NCBI GenBank assembly: GCA_029834535.1
Contig: JAQMWT010000626.1
Location: 1 to 32,884 of the forward strand
Direction of reading: 5' to 3'
Source of the DNA: Chrysophaeum taylorii
Lineage: Eukaryota > Sar > Pelagophyceae > Pelagomonadales > Pelagomonadaceae
Length of the DNA: 32,884 nt
A program made the translations under genes and the position numbers. Positions 18,214-28,449 of the stretch are shown piece by piece. The stretch's first letter is position 1. Every line of letters starts with the position of its first letter. The notes under the pieces were generated by a model. That model made no database searches. It was not told the DNA's origin and saw only the letters and a list, made by a program, of their open reading frames with translations.

Positions 18214-20730
18214 ATGAAAACTATCCGAGCCCGGTTACAAGCGTCTACTATTGGTGCTTACAAGGCCGCTGGTGGCAAGCTCGCCGATTTCCGCGGGGAT
18301 CTTCGCCACCACTTTCTTACGTTAAAGTCTCCCGCCCTCTCCGCCCTTCATCTCCGTGGTGGTATCCTCTGGTCTGCTATCTGCTCAGAGGGGGAACATG
18401 CGTTGCTAGCTCGTCTTCTTCTCCTGTTGCGCACTGACTTACTTGCCCGCTACCCGCACGTCGATGGTTACTTCGCCCACGCCAAGTGCGCATCCAGCAT
18501 CCCAGCTGCAACCTTTTTAACTGCTGATGGTTCACCTGCGTGCCCTATTCCTCAGCCCCTTTTATCTGCGTTCACTGAACACGCTGCTGCCTTCGGCACT
18601 TCTTCCTTACAATATGCACTTACGTACCTGGCGCCGACCAGCTTTATTGATCACAACTCATCCGAGTTTGGCGCTACTTCTGCATCTCTGGCTGACTTGG
18701 AGGAATACCTTCTGGTCTCTACAGAATTTATCACCCAGGTCTTACGTACCGACCATACTATCCATATCCAACTGGAATCTACCCCTACTACTCCTACTGA
18801 CGCTGTTTCCGCTTATCCCGAAGTTGCGCACACTGCCTCGACCGCAACGTCGCTAAACTATAATTCACCAGCCACTGTTGGTCCTGACGAATATAAGGTC
18901 CAAGAAGCGGACGTTTCCATTGACGAATATAAACTTAAGTGCCGCCACGGTTTGTCGCCTGAAAACAGGCACGCCTACCTCAAGGCCATCGCCAACGAAC
19001 TCCACGACATTATCCGCTTTGGCTGCTTCAAACTTTCCTTACCCGACGGTGTCTCTCGTCCAATTGACAGCAAGATGGTGCTGAAGATTAAAACAGACTC
19101 TGCAGGCAAATACGTTAAGCACAAGGCTCGCCTCGTACTACGTAGCTTCCTAGCATCTCTTGGCGCCGATTTCTTTGGTACCTTCAGCCCCATGGCCACC
19201 ATGACCGCAATCCGGGTACTACTAGCTATTGCAGCATACAAGCAATTGCCTGTCTACCATGCAGACGTCCCGAACGCCTTCGTTCAGTCTGACATCGATG
19301 CCAATGTCTATGTTCAGTTTCCAGACGGCATCAAGCTTATCGACCCCGATGACGCTAAGTACAAGGGTCGGCGTCTACCGAAACTACTGAAGTCACTTTA
19401 TGGACTTCGGCAATCACCATCTCTTTGGAACGAAGAGATAGACGGCTTCTTCCGTAGCCTTGGCTACAAACGCCTGCATTCGGACTCTTGCCTATATGCT
19501 CGAGTATCCGCACATGCTAAGTTCGTCGTATGCCGTCTGTCTGTAGACGACATTGTTATTGTGTCCAATGACGACCCTCTTCATACTGAATTACAGGATG
19601 CCCTCCGCAAACGGTATGCTGTAGAGCAGTTTGAACCTGTCCATACCCTCCTAGGCATGCGTGTGTGTCGCACATCTGACGGTTCCATTTCTCTGGTTGT
19701 GCAAGCCAAGCTGGATGAACTCTTCGCTGATCACCCAGTCTTGCAACAACTGACCCCGCTTAAATATCCTATGTCATCGTCCTTCAAGTATAAAGATGGC
19801 ACTCCCAGCTCTGAAACAGAGTTGTACATCAACTCGCACTTTGCCACCCTCCTTGGCAAGCTGGTGTTCATGCAAGTTGCCTGCAGACCTGACTTCTCGC
19901 AAGCCTTGGGCAGATGTTCGCGTGGTATTCATGCACCTACGTATGTTCACGTCCAAATGCTAGAGCACTTGCTTCGCTACCTCAAGAAGCCGGAAAACCG
20001 CTCACTTCGCGTCTGGTTCCATCATAAAGGTAGTGCCATTGAAACTCACCTTCGCACTGTCTCCGCTAATCGAATTGATCTATCCACTGTGGTCGACTAC
20101 CAACCGCAGGATGTATCTACTGGACAGTTTGACCCCTTAGTTGCCATGGTTGACGCTGACAATGCCCCTTCCTTAGCACAGGAAGATAGGAAATCTACCA
20201 CCGGGTTTGCCTTCTATCTTTTCAACTGCCTTATTGGTTGGAAAAGCAAACTTCAACCAATTGTCTCCTGCTCAACTCACGAAGCTGAGTTGATTGCCCT
20301 CAGTATTTGTGCTGATGAAGCTGTTTGGCTACGCAAGCTGCTGTTGGAACTCTCCTTTGTCGTCAACCCCACCTTCTACGTCAACAATGCTAATGGTGAG
20401 AACACCGCGGACCCTGTCGACTTCGATGACAATGACAACCCAATTGCTGAAGATATGCGCTTCATCAGAAGCCCACCTCTCTTGTCTGACAATGCTGCCG
20501 CTGTTCACACCTCTAATAACCCAGATGGGCCCTCTCGATCCAAGGCACTGTCGACCAGATGGTTTAAAATCCGTGAGTACATCTCGCTACAGAAAATACG
20601 AGTCCATCATGTTCCCGGCAAGCTGAACGCGGCGGATGGTTTTACAAAGCCACTTGCTGCTGAGTTCTCCACTTTTCGTTCTCTACTCGGTATGCATCAT
20701 GCTTATGACGACAAGCCTTTACCGGATTGA
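18214..20730 (+). CDS. Copia-type reverse transcriptase - RNase H
   Basis: 838 codons from ATG 18214. Residues 1-~215 are unrecognised (no integrase). The S-L-N-Y motif follows at ~213-216. A Copia RT (RVT_2 type) starts near residue 270: PIDSKMVLKIKTDSAGKYVK, FGTFSPMATMTAIRVLLA, YHADVPNAF (catalytic D351), LLKSLYGLRQSPSLWNEEID and SVDDIVIV (catalytic D445, D446; usual Copia form is YVDD). Ty1/Copia RNase H follows: VDADNAP (D647/D649), EDRKSTTGFAFY, GWKSKLQPIVSCSTHEAELI (E690/E692), LLSDNAAAV (D759) and VHHVPGKLNAADGFTKPLA. It copies element RNA to DNA in virus-like particles. All catalytic carboxylates are present. After the TGA the same frame continues 12 codons to a mutated boundary motif. 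Confidence 0.93.
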   Translation: MKTIRARLQASTIGAYKAAGGKLADFRGDLRHHFLTLKSPALSALHLRGGILWSAICSEGEHALLARLLLLLRTDLLARYPHVDGYFAHAKCASSIPAATFLTADGSPACPIPQPLLSAFTEHAAAFGTSSLQYALTYLAPTSFIDHNSSEFGATSASLADLEEYLLVSTEFITQVLRTDHTIHIQLESTPTTPTDAVSAYPEVAHTASTATSLNYNSPATVGPDEYKVQEADVSIDEYKLKCRHGLSPENRHAYLKAIANELHDIIRFGCFKLSLPDGVSRPIDSKMVLKIKTDSAGKYVKHKARLVLRSFLASLGADFFGTFSPMATMTAIRVLLAIAAYKQLPVYHADVPNAFVQSDIDANVYVQFPDGIKLIDPDDAKYKGRRLPKLLKSLYGLRQSPSLWNEEIDGFFRSLGYKRLHSDSCLYARVSAHAKFVVCRLSVDDIVIVSNDDPLHTELQDALRKRYAVEQFEPVHTLLGMRVCRTSDGSISLVVQAKLDELFADHPVLQQLTPLKYPMSSSFKYKDGTPSSETELYINSHFATLLGKLVFMQVACRPDFSQALGRCSRGIHAPTYVHVQMLEHLLRYLKKPENRSLRVWFHHKGSAIETHLRTVSANRIDLSTVVDYQPQDVSTGQFDPLVAMVDADNAPSLAQEDRKSTTGFAFYLFNCLIGWKSKLQPIVSCSTHEAELIALSICADEAVWLRKLLLELSFVVNPTFYVNNANGENTADPVDFDDNDNPIAEDMRFIRSPPLLSDNAAAVHTSNNPDGPSRSKALSTRWFKIREYISLQKIRVHHVPGKLNAADGFTKPLAAEFSTFRSLLGMHHAYDDKPLPD
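18850..18861 (+). other. S-L-N-Y boundary motif 2
   Basis: tcg cta aac tat, preceded by S-T-A-T, inside the RT frame between the unrecognised N-terminal region and the RT. Cleavage after Tyr would release an RT-RNase H starting NSPATVG. Confidence 0.6.
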
Positions 20731-20757
20731 AGATGCCTAACTCTATTGACCGCAACG

Positions 20758-20769
20758 TCGTTAAACTAG
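20758..20769 (+). other. Boundary motif 3, mutated (S-L-N-stop)
   Basis: tcg tta aac tag in the RT frame, preceded by L-T-A-T, 27 bases after the RT stop TGA. A single change from tac/tat to tag explains the stop. It marks the end of RNase H and the start of the downstream coding block. Confidence 0.55.
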
Positions 20770-20818
20770 CCCTGGCCTTTCCTTCTTTTGCCACAATTTT
20801 GTTGTACGTGTCGTGTGA

Positions 20819-22411
20819 GTGTCGCTCGTGTCTTTTTCTTGGCACTCCCGTGGCCGTGGCCGTGGCATCTCTCCAGTCGTTCGAAGGACAATTCCACGCT
20901 CGCTTTCCACGGCCGAGCCTTCTCCCAAGTTGTTTCAAAAGCGACAACCCACAACCACTGTCACTCCTACTACCTCCCAGGCTGCTACTGTCTCACCGAC
21001 ACCAGCTGAACCTGTTTTACTACAATCCCTAACACTCCAGGATGGCCTCAACATGGATTTTGCCCTCATTGAACGAGGATTCTCTCTCTCTGAGAGCTTC
21101 CGTACCCCTGCTACTCCCTTTCTCTCTTCTTTTATGCGAGCGGAAATCTCTACGGCACTCAACTCGATCTATGAATCTGCTGACTTTTCACTGTGTGTGG
21201 AACTAACAACATTCATATCCATGCGCCTACCCTTTACTACATTTTGGGAAGCTGCTCCTGCTATTGCTTCTATTGGCTGCTACAAAGGCCCCAAACGTGA
21301 ACGTTTCATTCTGTCATCCTACTGTACGCAATGCCTCAACGATTTGGGGCAACCTACATTTCTTGCCTCCACCACATATAATTCGAAGTCACAAGCACCT
21401 AGTGAACTCCCCACTGAAGTGCTGAGTCACCTCAACACAGATGACCACAAGAAGAATGGTCACATTCCCATCTCAACTATCACCATTAACATTTGTTGCG
21501 CTTGTCACAACACCGATCAGGTGCCCATACAACCTATCGTATGTGCACGTAATGCTACTTCCTTCCAACCCCCCTGTGATGGGTGCTCAGCTGGTCATAT
21601 ACGCGCAACCATCATACGCACGTATCATTTGCCAAAGGAGCTACATACTCTCTTGACTAGCAGTCTAACGCAACATCCGTCACTTGCTCATTTAGTCTTA
21701 TCAGTAACCGATGCAGCCACAGACTCCACCACTCAACTGCCATTCGCACTGGATCTTCGGCTTATTACTCAGATGCACCTGGAGCATCTTAACTTTCTTG
21801 TAACTCTCGTGCGAACACAGGCTAGTAAAACTCAGGCTATGTTCAAGCCCACCAAATACCACCATGTGATTAATACTGTTGTCCAATCGTGGGCACAACA
21901 TCTTGACGACTACGTATCATCCTTAGATGATACAAAGCCGCCATCACTCCTGGATGTAATGTTCGGCCCCACCTATACTCCGGCAGAACATCAAGACTTT
22001 ATGCACTTTCTAAACACGAAATACCCCCTACTTGCACAGCATGTGTTGACCGAACTAACTAACGAACTAACTTCAAACCTCTCCCGAGCATGGGAGCCAG
22101 GCCGGACCGGCAGGAGCCGGTGCGGAATCACAGAGGAAAATCACGCAGTTGGGGCAGAGGCGAGGGACGAGGACGGACTTGTTGATGGTGTACCGCCACT
22201 GCGCGCGGTCTTATGCGAGGTCGTGCAAAAGCGTCGCAGGCCGCGGACGTGTTGGTCCACGAACAATCGACCTGTCCGTCGCGTTCTGCCCAACCGAGCG
22301 AACCCCATCCCAGCCCGGACTTTCCGGGTGCTAACCGGCCAGCCCGGGAGGCGAGCAGGCGCCGTCTCACTCCGGGACGGCCGGGGCCGCCGCAGGGAGC
22401 AAGCGTGTTAG
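20819..22411 (+). pseudogene. Downstream ORF3 of element B, uncharacterised, broken by a SINE
   Basis: Open after a stop at 20816; first in-frame ATG at 21053 (MDFALIERGF). The genuine part ends near 22054, where the SINE begins; the rest is SINE read-through. It has a Thr/Pro-rich N-terminal linker, cysteine pairs (YCTQC, ICCACH, then C..C..PPCDGCSAGH) suggestive of metal binding, and a helical region with HLPKELHTLLTSSLTQHP. Copy D encodes a >90% identical stretch (32819-32534). The place after RNase H is where Gypsy elements carry integrase, but no DDE catalytic core is visible. Function unknown. Confidence 0.6.
22044..22054. other. TSD of SINE copy 3 (left)
   Basis: TGTTGACCGAA, repeated at 22455-22465 on the other side of the SINE. 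Confidence 0.8.
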
Positions 22412-22454
22412 GCGCCGTCCTCCATCGCAACCAACGGTTAGCGATCGCAGGGGT
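22055..22454 (-). mobile_element. SINE-like element, copy 3 (subfamily II)
   Basis: 400 bp, with the tail on the left (CTAACTAACGAACTAACTTC) and the head on the right (GCAACCAACGGTTAGCGATC). An 11-bp TSD flanks it. Insert plus one TSD equals 411 bp, a multiple of three, but an in-frame stop in the SINE (22409) ends ORF3. Copy D lacks the insertion at the same place (near 32370). Confidence 0.87.
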
Positions 22455-22468
22455 TGTTGACCGAAACG

Positions 22469-22480
22469 TCATTAAACTAC
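22469..22480 (+). other. S-L-N-Y boundary motif 4
   Basis: tca tta aac tac, preceded by L-T-E-T, at the ORF3/ORF4 junction. Copy D has tcg tta aac tac at the same point. Confidence 0.65.
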
Positions 22481-22813
22481 TCACTTCCCACATCAGAATC
22501 TACTCTGGAAATGTCTTCGCCATCGACACACCCTGCTCCTTCTGCCTCGCCTGATGATGTCGATGCCTTGCGTCAACAAGTCGAGCAACTCCAGGAAACT
22601 CTTCGCCTACATATTCGTAAGGTCAACACCCTCAGCGCTGAGAATCTATCTCTGCGCACAGATCTGCACGCTGCCATTGCTTCAATTACCTCCCTGGAGA
22701 ACCGGCTCTTTCCTCCTACAGCCAATGCACACGTGTTGCTCGTAACACTGTTCAAGATCACAGAGCTACGGTCTCGCTTAACTCTAACAGCTCATGACCA
22801 ATATGCCGCCAAC

Positions 22814-22817
<4 letters not shown>

Positions 22818-22847
<30 letters not shown>
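22818..22847 (+). repeat. (TCTG)n microsatellite inside ORF4
   Basis: About seven tetranucleotide units, absent from the matching position of copy D. The same tetranucleotide forms the 1.2-kb array at 26741-27965. Confidence 0.85.
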
Positions 22848-22848
<1 letters not shown>

Positions 22849-23408
22849 TTCCTCCCCGGACGATCACCTCCATCGTCCGCGTGATAATTTGCTCTCGTGT
22901 ATTCAAAGCATTCCCTTCGCATGTGAATCGGACGACTCTTCTATCTTCTCGGATCCGTTCGCTGAGTCCAGCTTCCTGGAAAACCAACTGGACACCCTAA
23001 AACTTGACTCACTAGTGCCAAACCTACTGAATGCTTTACTTGCACTCACGTTTCGTATGGTACCACACCATTCTGCTATTGGTGTTCACCACCTTACAGC
23101 AGAAGCTGACGAAGAAGATACTGATACCCTCGAACCAGTAACGATGCCCACCACCTCAGATAGCCGCAACACACTGTCTGTTATACCTGTGTTTCGTAAT
23201 GCTCTGTTTAAAAGCGTCAAGTCGACTCTCAACTCACCAAGTTCAAGTCCTAAGCCCTAAGACACCCTACTATGCTCTTGATGCTTCTTATGTGACCTCT
23301 GCGACCATCAAGACTGTATTTTTTTTTTTTTTCTTTTTTTTCTCCTGTTTTCATCATCATCTTTCTCAAGAGATACTCTTCAGTCGCACCTTGCGCTTAA
23401 GACATCTC

Positions 23409-23415
23409 GAGGGGG
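23409..23415 (+). promoter_or_regulatory. Polypurine tract of element B
   Basis: GAGGGGG immediately precedes the 3' LTR; copy D has the identical tract at 31615-31621 on the minus strand. It is the expected plus-strand primer. Confidence 0.8.
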
Positions 23416-23726
23416 TGCAGAGAAATCTGCTGCCTCTTACCCTTATCCGTCCGTTGAGAACGTGATCTCTTCCTTACCCTTCTTCCTTTATACACAATCA
23501 AATAGTCCTCTGATCTGTGCCTACGCTAATCATCATGGTCTAGCGCGTCCCGAGGTATGTAGCACTATACACTTTACCTTTCTCGTGTAGTTCTAGATGC
23601 CGCCTGTCGTGTTCTGAGGATATAGGGAACATACCTTTTCATTCCCCGAATTAAATACTTCCAGACGTTCATGATGAGACGGGATGGTTTCCCAGGTGAC
23701 TTACCACTGCATGCTAATGCTCTGCA
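23416..23726 (+). repeat. 3' LTR of element B (311 bp)
   Basis: TGCAGAG...CTCTGCA, matching the 5' LTR. Followed directly by the TSD CGAAC (23727-23731). Confidence 0.93.
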
Positions 23727-24102
23727 CGAACGGAGAGCCACCCGAAGACCTATAACAAGCGCGCGTGGGCGGCCTAGCGAGTTTAGTACATAACTTCTGT
23801 GACCGCGCCGTGCAGCTTTTGGGGCGGCGCGGTTTCACCGTACCGTGCGGATGTGACGGGTGGCACGGCACGGAAACTGGCGTGCGGGTTATTTAGGTGC
23901 ACGTCCCAACGCTCCAGCTTAGTTTGAACCACTTGGGCTTAGTTTGATATCATTTGAATCGAACTAAGCCGTCGACGTTGCCCCAACTAAGTCATGGTGA
24001 AGCTCTAAATAAACCACTGAATAGTTGGATCTAACTAATCAGCTTTTGCCCTAATTGCGTTTTCCCCTATATTTTTTATTTATCTTCTTTCTGTTTGAAC
24101 TA
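23727..24102. other. Flank of element B with AT-rich repeat
   Basis: First ~195 bp GC-rich with no recognised gene. From ~23920 an AT-rich segment with GCTTAGTTTGAACCACTT and CGAACTAAGCC motifs resembles the right part of the inverted-repeat element at 14150-14220. H3 lies directly after it. Confidence 0.45.
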
Positions 24103-24606
24103 AACAAGTGCAGGCCAGTAAGTTCACCTAGTCCCAATCTCTAACTCCAGTAAGTTCACCTGCTCCAAGTAAGTTCACCTGGTCCCATTTAGTTCACCTA
24201 CAGTGCGCGTGTAGACGCCGGAAGGGGGCTTATCGGTATTGCGCAGCACGTGTGGGGTAGGGTGGAGTCGTCGACCCAGAAGAGGATATCCTCGGGGTTG
24301 CCGATCGACAGAGAGCCACGTAGAGCTGGACGTGGCAGAAGATGGGCTTGGGTTTGGGCAAGAGAACGCCGACCTCGCGGGGCGTCTGGCCCTGGCTCTT
24401 GTTGATCGTTTGGCGTCGGCGGGCCTTAAGGGATACAGGTTCGAGGAGCCTCGGTGACACGACACGATCGATCATGTATCTGGTACCGTTGCAGTAGCCG
24501 TGCGACGGGTCGAGGTTGCGAAGACCTTAAGCTCGCGCTCAAAGTCAGCATGCCGTTGGTTGTCAGGGAGTTGAAAACTCGACTGTAACGAGCGAGGCGT
24601 CGTCTT
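24103..24606 (-). mobile_element. Helitron-derived remnant H3 (truncated)
   Basis: Minus-strand copy ending at the shared terminus CTGGCCTGCACTTGTT (24118-24103). It contains a short GTGAACTTACTGG array and the helicase fragment. It is cut at 24606 within the sequence GCGAGGCGTCGTCTT, where LINE-like coding sequence begins. Confidence 0.65.
24230..24600 (-). pseudogene. Pif1/Helitron helicase C-terminal fragment (H3)
   Basis: The minus strand encodes INKSQGQTPREVGVLLPKPK and PIFCHVQLYVALCRSATP, with the same YPLRPADAK / TINKSQGQ frame break as H1 and H2. A 6-bp insertion (KPKPI) distinguishes it. Confidence 0.72.
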
Positions 24607-26174
24607 GCATGTTTGGCTCGCGCGCCTACCTGAGCCTTACCCTGATTCGGGGGACAACATTCGCTCCTGCGCCGACCTCAGCCCCGCCGCCTTTGTTGGC
24701 ACGGCGGCCCAGGCCCTCCCACACCTCGTCGACCTTCGCGATCCTACGGGTGCCGTGGAGGTCCCTGGCTACCCCCCCCCGCCTCGCCTCGGTCCTGGGT
24801 GCCACTTCTTTTCGCACAGGTAACGAGTTGCACCGTTGGCACCACCTCCTCGCATCCGGTTGCCGCCTGGGGCGAGCACTCGAGACTGCGTGGGACGAAC
24901 TTCGGGCTGATCTCCGTACCACGCTGGCTTCCCACGGCGGCGCTGGTTCCGGCGACCCCGCCAACGTTCATCTCGTCGACGGTCCTCTCTCCCACGAATT
25001 CGTCTCCATGGGCGTCCTCGTCCACCCCACCATCTCGACACCCGTGCTCATACCCCAACTCCAGCGTGCTCTAACCTCCCAGCGCGAGACAGCTCGGGCC
25101 ACTGCACTCCAGCGCCTTGCGGCCACCCTTCCCATCACCGATGCACTTCGAGTAGCGGCGTCCTCATGGGGTCGCTTCTCGACCACGTTCATCAGCTCGT
25201 GGCCCAGCTCCTCCCTTCAAATCCCCAACCGCCGCTGGGCTGAGATGTGTGCCCAGTACTTTGGCTACCCCTCTCCAGCTTGTTCGGGCCTCGTGGGCAC
25301 TCGCATTCCGGGCACTGACGTCGTTCTCGACGCTCACGGCAAGGTGCTTCTCACGCAGGCCAACCTTGTCAACCGCGGAGGAGCGCGGACCACCTGGCAT
25401 GACGGCTAGCTCGAGTGCGTCCTCTGCATCGTCAAAGAGGCCGGCATCCCAGCCCTGTCCGAGGTTTTCGGCATCTTTGTTGACGTCGTCGCCCCTATCA
25501 TTCGCACGCGCCTCTACGGCCGGTACCGAGGCAATCTCGCCCGACGCCACGTCGTCCCAGACATCCTCACCACGCTCGACAACAAGGAGCAACTCTACGA
25601 CCTCAAAACCCTCGCTTGGGGTTCGCTATACACCGCCCACCCCCTCCATCCCTCCCACCCGTCGCCTGTCAATCGGCGCGCAGCGCAAGTCCACTCCGAA
25701 TACCTCGCTCACGCCCGCGGCATCGACGCCATCATCCCCCAGCCGGGTACAGCACCACCGCCTGGCTTCTTGGGCCCTGTCGAACAGCGGCTACGTAGCT
25801 ACGGCACCGTCGCCGGCCTCGTCTTTGGTGCCTTCGGTGAGGCCAGCGCGGCGTGCCACGCCCTCGCCCAAACATGCGCAGAGCGCATCGCTGCGCGAAC
25901 CTGGGTGGCAAGCGGCTGCGCCAACTTCACAGAGGCAAAGGCGGCCCAAACTCGCCGCATCTACCGTGAGTGGGGGATCGCCACCGCATTAGGCCGGGCT
26001 CGCTGTGCCCTCACCGCCCTCACCCATGTCGCCGCCTCGGGGAGCCCCACCCAGGCCGCCCGATCCCAGCAGGACGTCACCCTTCGTCCGTCGCACATAC
26101 GTCCGGCGGCAGCATGCGTACGACCTCCGGGCGGGGCCCGTCCTCTCTTCGCCTGCCCCACGACTCGGCGATGA
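24607..26174 (+). pseudogene. LINE-like ORF C-terminus: post-RT region and PD-(D/E)xK-like domain
   Basis: An adjacent frame at the start reads IRSCADLSPAAFVGTAAQAL, the 'G.RS...L.PAA..G' pattern after the RT of many LINE-like proteins. The main frame (from 24609, one TAG at 25407) continues with RWAEMCAQYFGYPS, VNRGGARTTWHDGLECVLCI, RHVVPDILTT (P-D at 25557-25562), QLYDLKTL (D-L-K at 25599-25607) and later GPVEQRLRSYGTVAGLVFGA. P-D plus D-x-K thirteen residues later fits a restriction-like endonuclease that would nick target DNA. The RT is absent, the stop interrupts the nuclease part, so it is dead. Family naming is by pattern memory. Confidence 0.55.
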
Positions 26175-26342
26175 CCCCGACCAGGTCCCGCATACTCATC
26201 TCCGCCCGTCAGGCACATCCCTCCTACCCCACAAAACCACCCACATCCTTCATGCACCACACACACACCCCCCTCTTAGCAGTCGACCTTTAAAGACAAC
26301 ACACCCACACCCCTCTTTTTTAAAGACAAACAGACGGACGCT
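24607..26342 (+). mobile_element. LINE-like element, 5'-truncated
   Basis: It carries the post-RT and C-terminal nuclease-like part of a non-LTR-type ORF, then a 3' untranslated part ending CTTTAAAGACAAACAGACGG. The reverse transcriptase itself is missing; the left end abuts H3 at 24606. A second 5'-truncated copy of its 3' end begins at 26343. Confidence 0.6.
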
Positions 26343-26740
26343 TGCGCGAACCTGGGTGGCAAGCGGCTGCGCCAACTTCACAGAGGCAAAGGCGGCCCAA
26401 ACTCGCCGCATCTACCGTGAGTGGGGGATCGCCAACGCATTGGGCCGGGCTCGCTGTGCCCTCACCGCCCTCACCCATGTCGCCGCCTCGGGGAGCCCCA
26501 CCCAGGCCGCCCGATCCCAGCAGGACGTCAACCTTCGTCGCACATACGTCCGGCGGCAGCATGCGTACGACCTACGGGCGGGGCCCGTCCTCTCTTCGCC
26601 TGCCCCACGACTCGGCGATGACCCCGACTAGGTCCCGCATACCTATCTACGCCCGTCAGGCACATCCCTCCTACCCCACAAAACCACACACATCCTTCAT
26701 GCACCACACACACCCCCCCCTCTTAGCAGTCGACCTTTAA
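26343..26740 (+). repeat. Tandem second copy of LINE 3' end
   Basis: TGCGCGAACCTGGGTGGC at 25892 recurs at 26343, and about 400 bp are nearly identical (one small deletion at the CTTCGTC position). Either a tandem duplication or a second 5'-truncated LINE insertion into the tail of the first. Confidence 0.85.
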
Positions 26741-27965
<1,225 letters not shown>

Positions 27966-28136
27966 CGACGGGACGCACATTGAACTTCCCGTTTTTTGCG
28001 ATCCGTTTAGTATCGAACATACTGATATACTGAGCTGGCGACGACGGTTTCGCGCACGCATTAATCACCCGAAGAGCTTTGGCAAACAAGCCTCTCTTCG
28101 AGAGGGCTGGTTTTTCGACCAATTATCTGAAAACAC
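27966..28136. other. Short flank, nothing recognised
   Basis: Between the microsatellite and copy C; contains a small CCTCTCTTCGAGAGGG palindrome (28091-28106) but no gene. Confidence 0.4.
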
Positions 28137-28449
28137 TGCAGAGAAATCTGCTAACTCCTACCCTTATTCCGTCCGTTGAGAACGCGATATCATCCTTACC
28201 CTTCTCCTTCCTTTCTACACAGTCAAATAGTCTTGATCTGTGCTCACGCTCAACATCATGGTCTAGCGCGCCCCGCAGGTGCGTCGTAATTACATGTTAC
28301 ACTGATGTGTTGCTGTGTATCGTCTGTCGTGTGAAGAGGCTAGGGGGACCACTGCCTGGGTTCCCTGAAACCTACCTTTTGCCAGACTCACGCGGTGAGA
28401 CGGGATGGTCTCTCAGTGATCTAACCACTGCCTAGCGGAATACTCTGCA
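28137..28449 (+). repeat. 5' LTR of copy C (313 bp)
   Basis: TGCAGAG...CTCTGCA ends; alignable to the B LTR over its whole length but clearly diverged in the middle. Confidence 0.88.

Larger units (their letters stand above)
22454..23260 (+). pseudogene. ORF4: C-terminal continuation of ORF3 block
   Basis: It starts right after the SINE with L-T-E-T-S-L-N-Y and is in the same frame as ORF3 once the SINE is discounted. The sequence has a leucine-heptad coiled coil (VDALRQQVEQLQETLRLHIR, KVNTLSAENLSLRTDLHAAI) followed by Ser/Asp-rich and acidic sequence. A (TCTG)n run (22818-22847) is translated as VCLS repeats; copy D lacks it. Homologue in D: 32381-31740. Function unknown; a coiled-coil gag- or envelope-like structural role is conceivable but unproven. 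Confidence 0.6.
15313..23726 (+). mobile_element. Complete Copia-type LTR retrotransposon B
   Basis: An 8,414-bp element bounded by near-identical LTRs and a 5-bp TSD. Order: 5' LTR, half-tRNA PBS, leader, gag-like ORF, ORF1b, ORF1c, RT-RNase H ORF, downstream ORF3/ORF4 (one block split by a SINE), polypurine tract, 3' LTR. The LTRs differ at about 11 substitutions and one 3-bp indel, so the insertion is not recent. Several stops and frame changes indicate it is inactive. No integrase or aspartic protease motif is recognisable. In-frame S-L-N-Y motifs separate the modules. Related copies A, C, D and E occur in this window. Confidence 0.92.

Noticed and set aside
18480..18560. A-D-G-S in the RT ORF N-terminus (FLTADGSPACPI) as an aspartic protease site
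   Set aside because: It is not D-[ST]-G-A and has no surrounding hydrophobic protease pattern.
21430..21610. His and Cys pattern in ORF3 as an integrase HHCC zinc finger
   Set aside because: The spacing does not fit H-x(3-7)-H-x(23-32)-C-x2-C, and no DDE core follows; only a generic metal-binding suggestion is kept.
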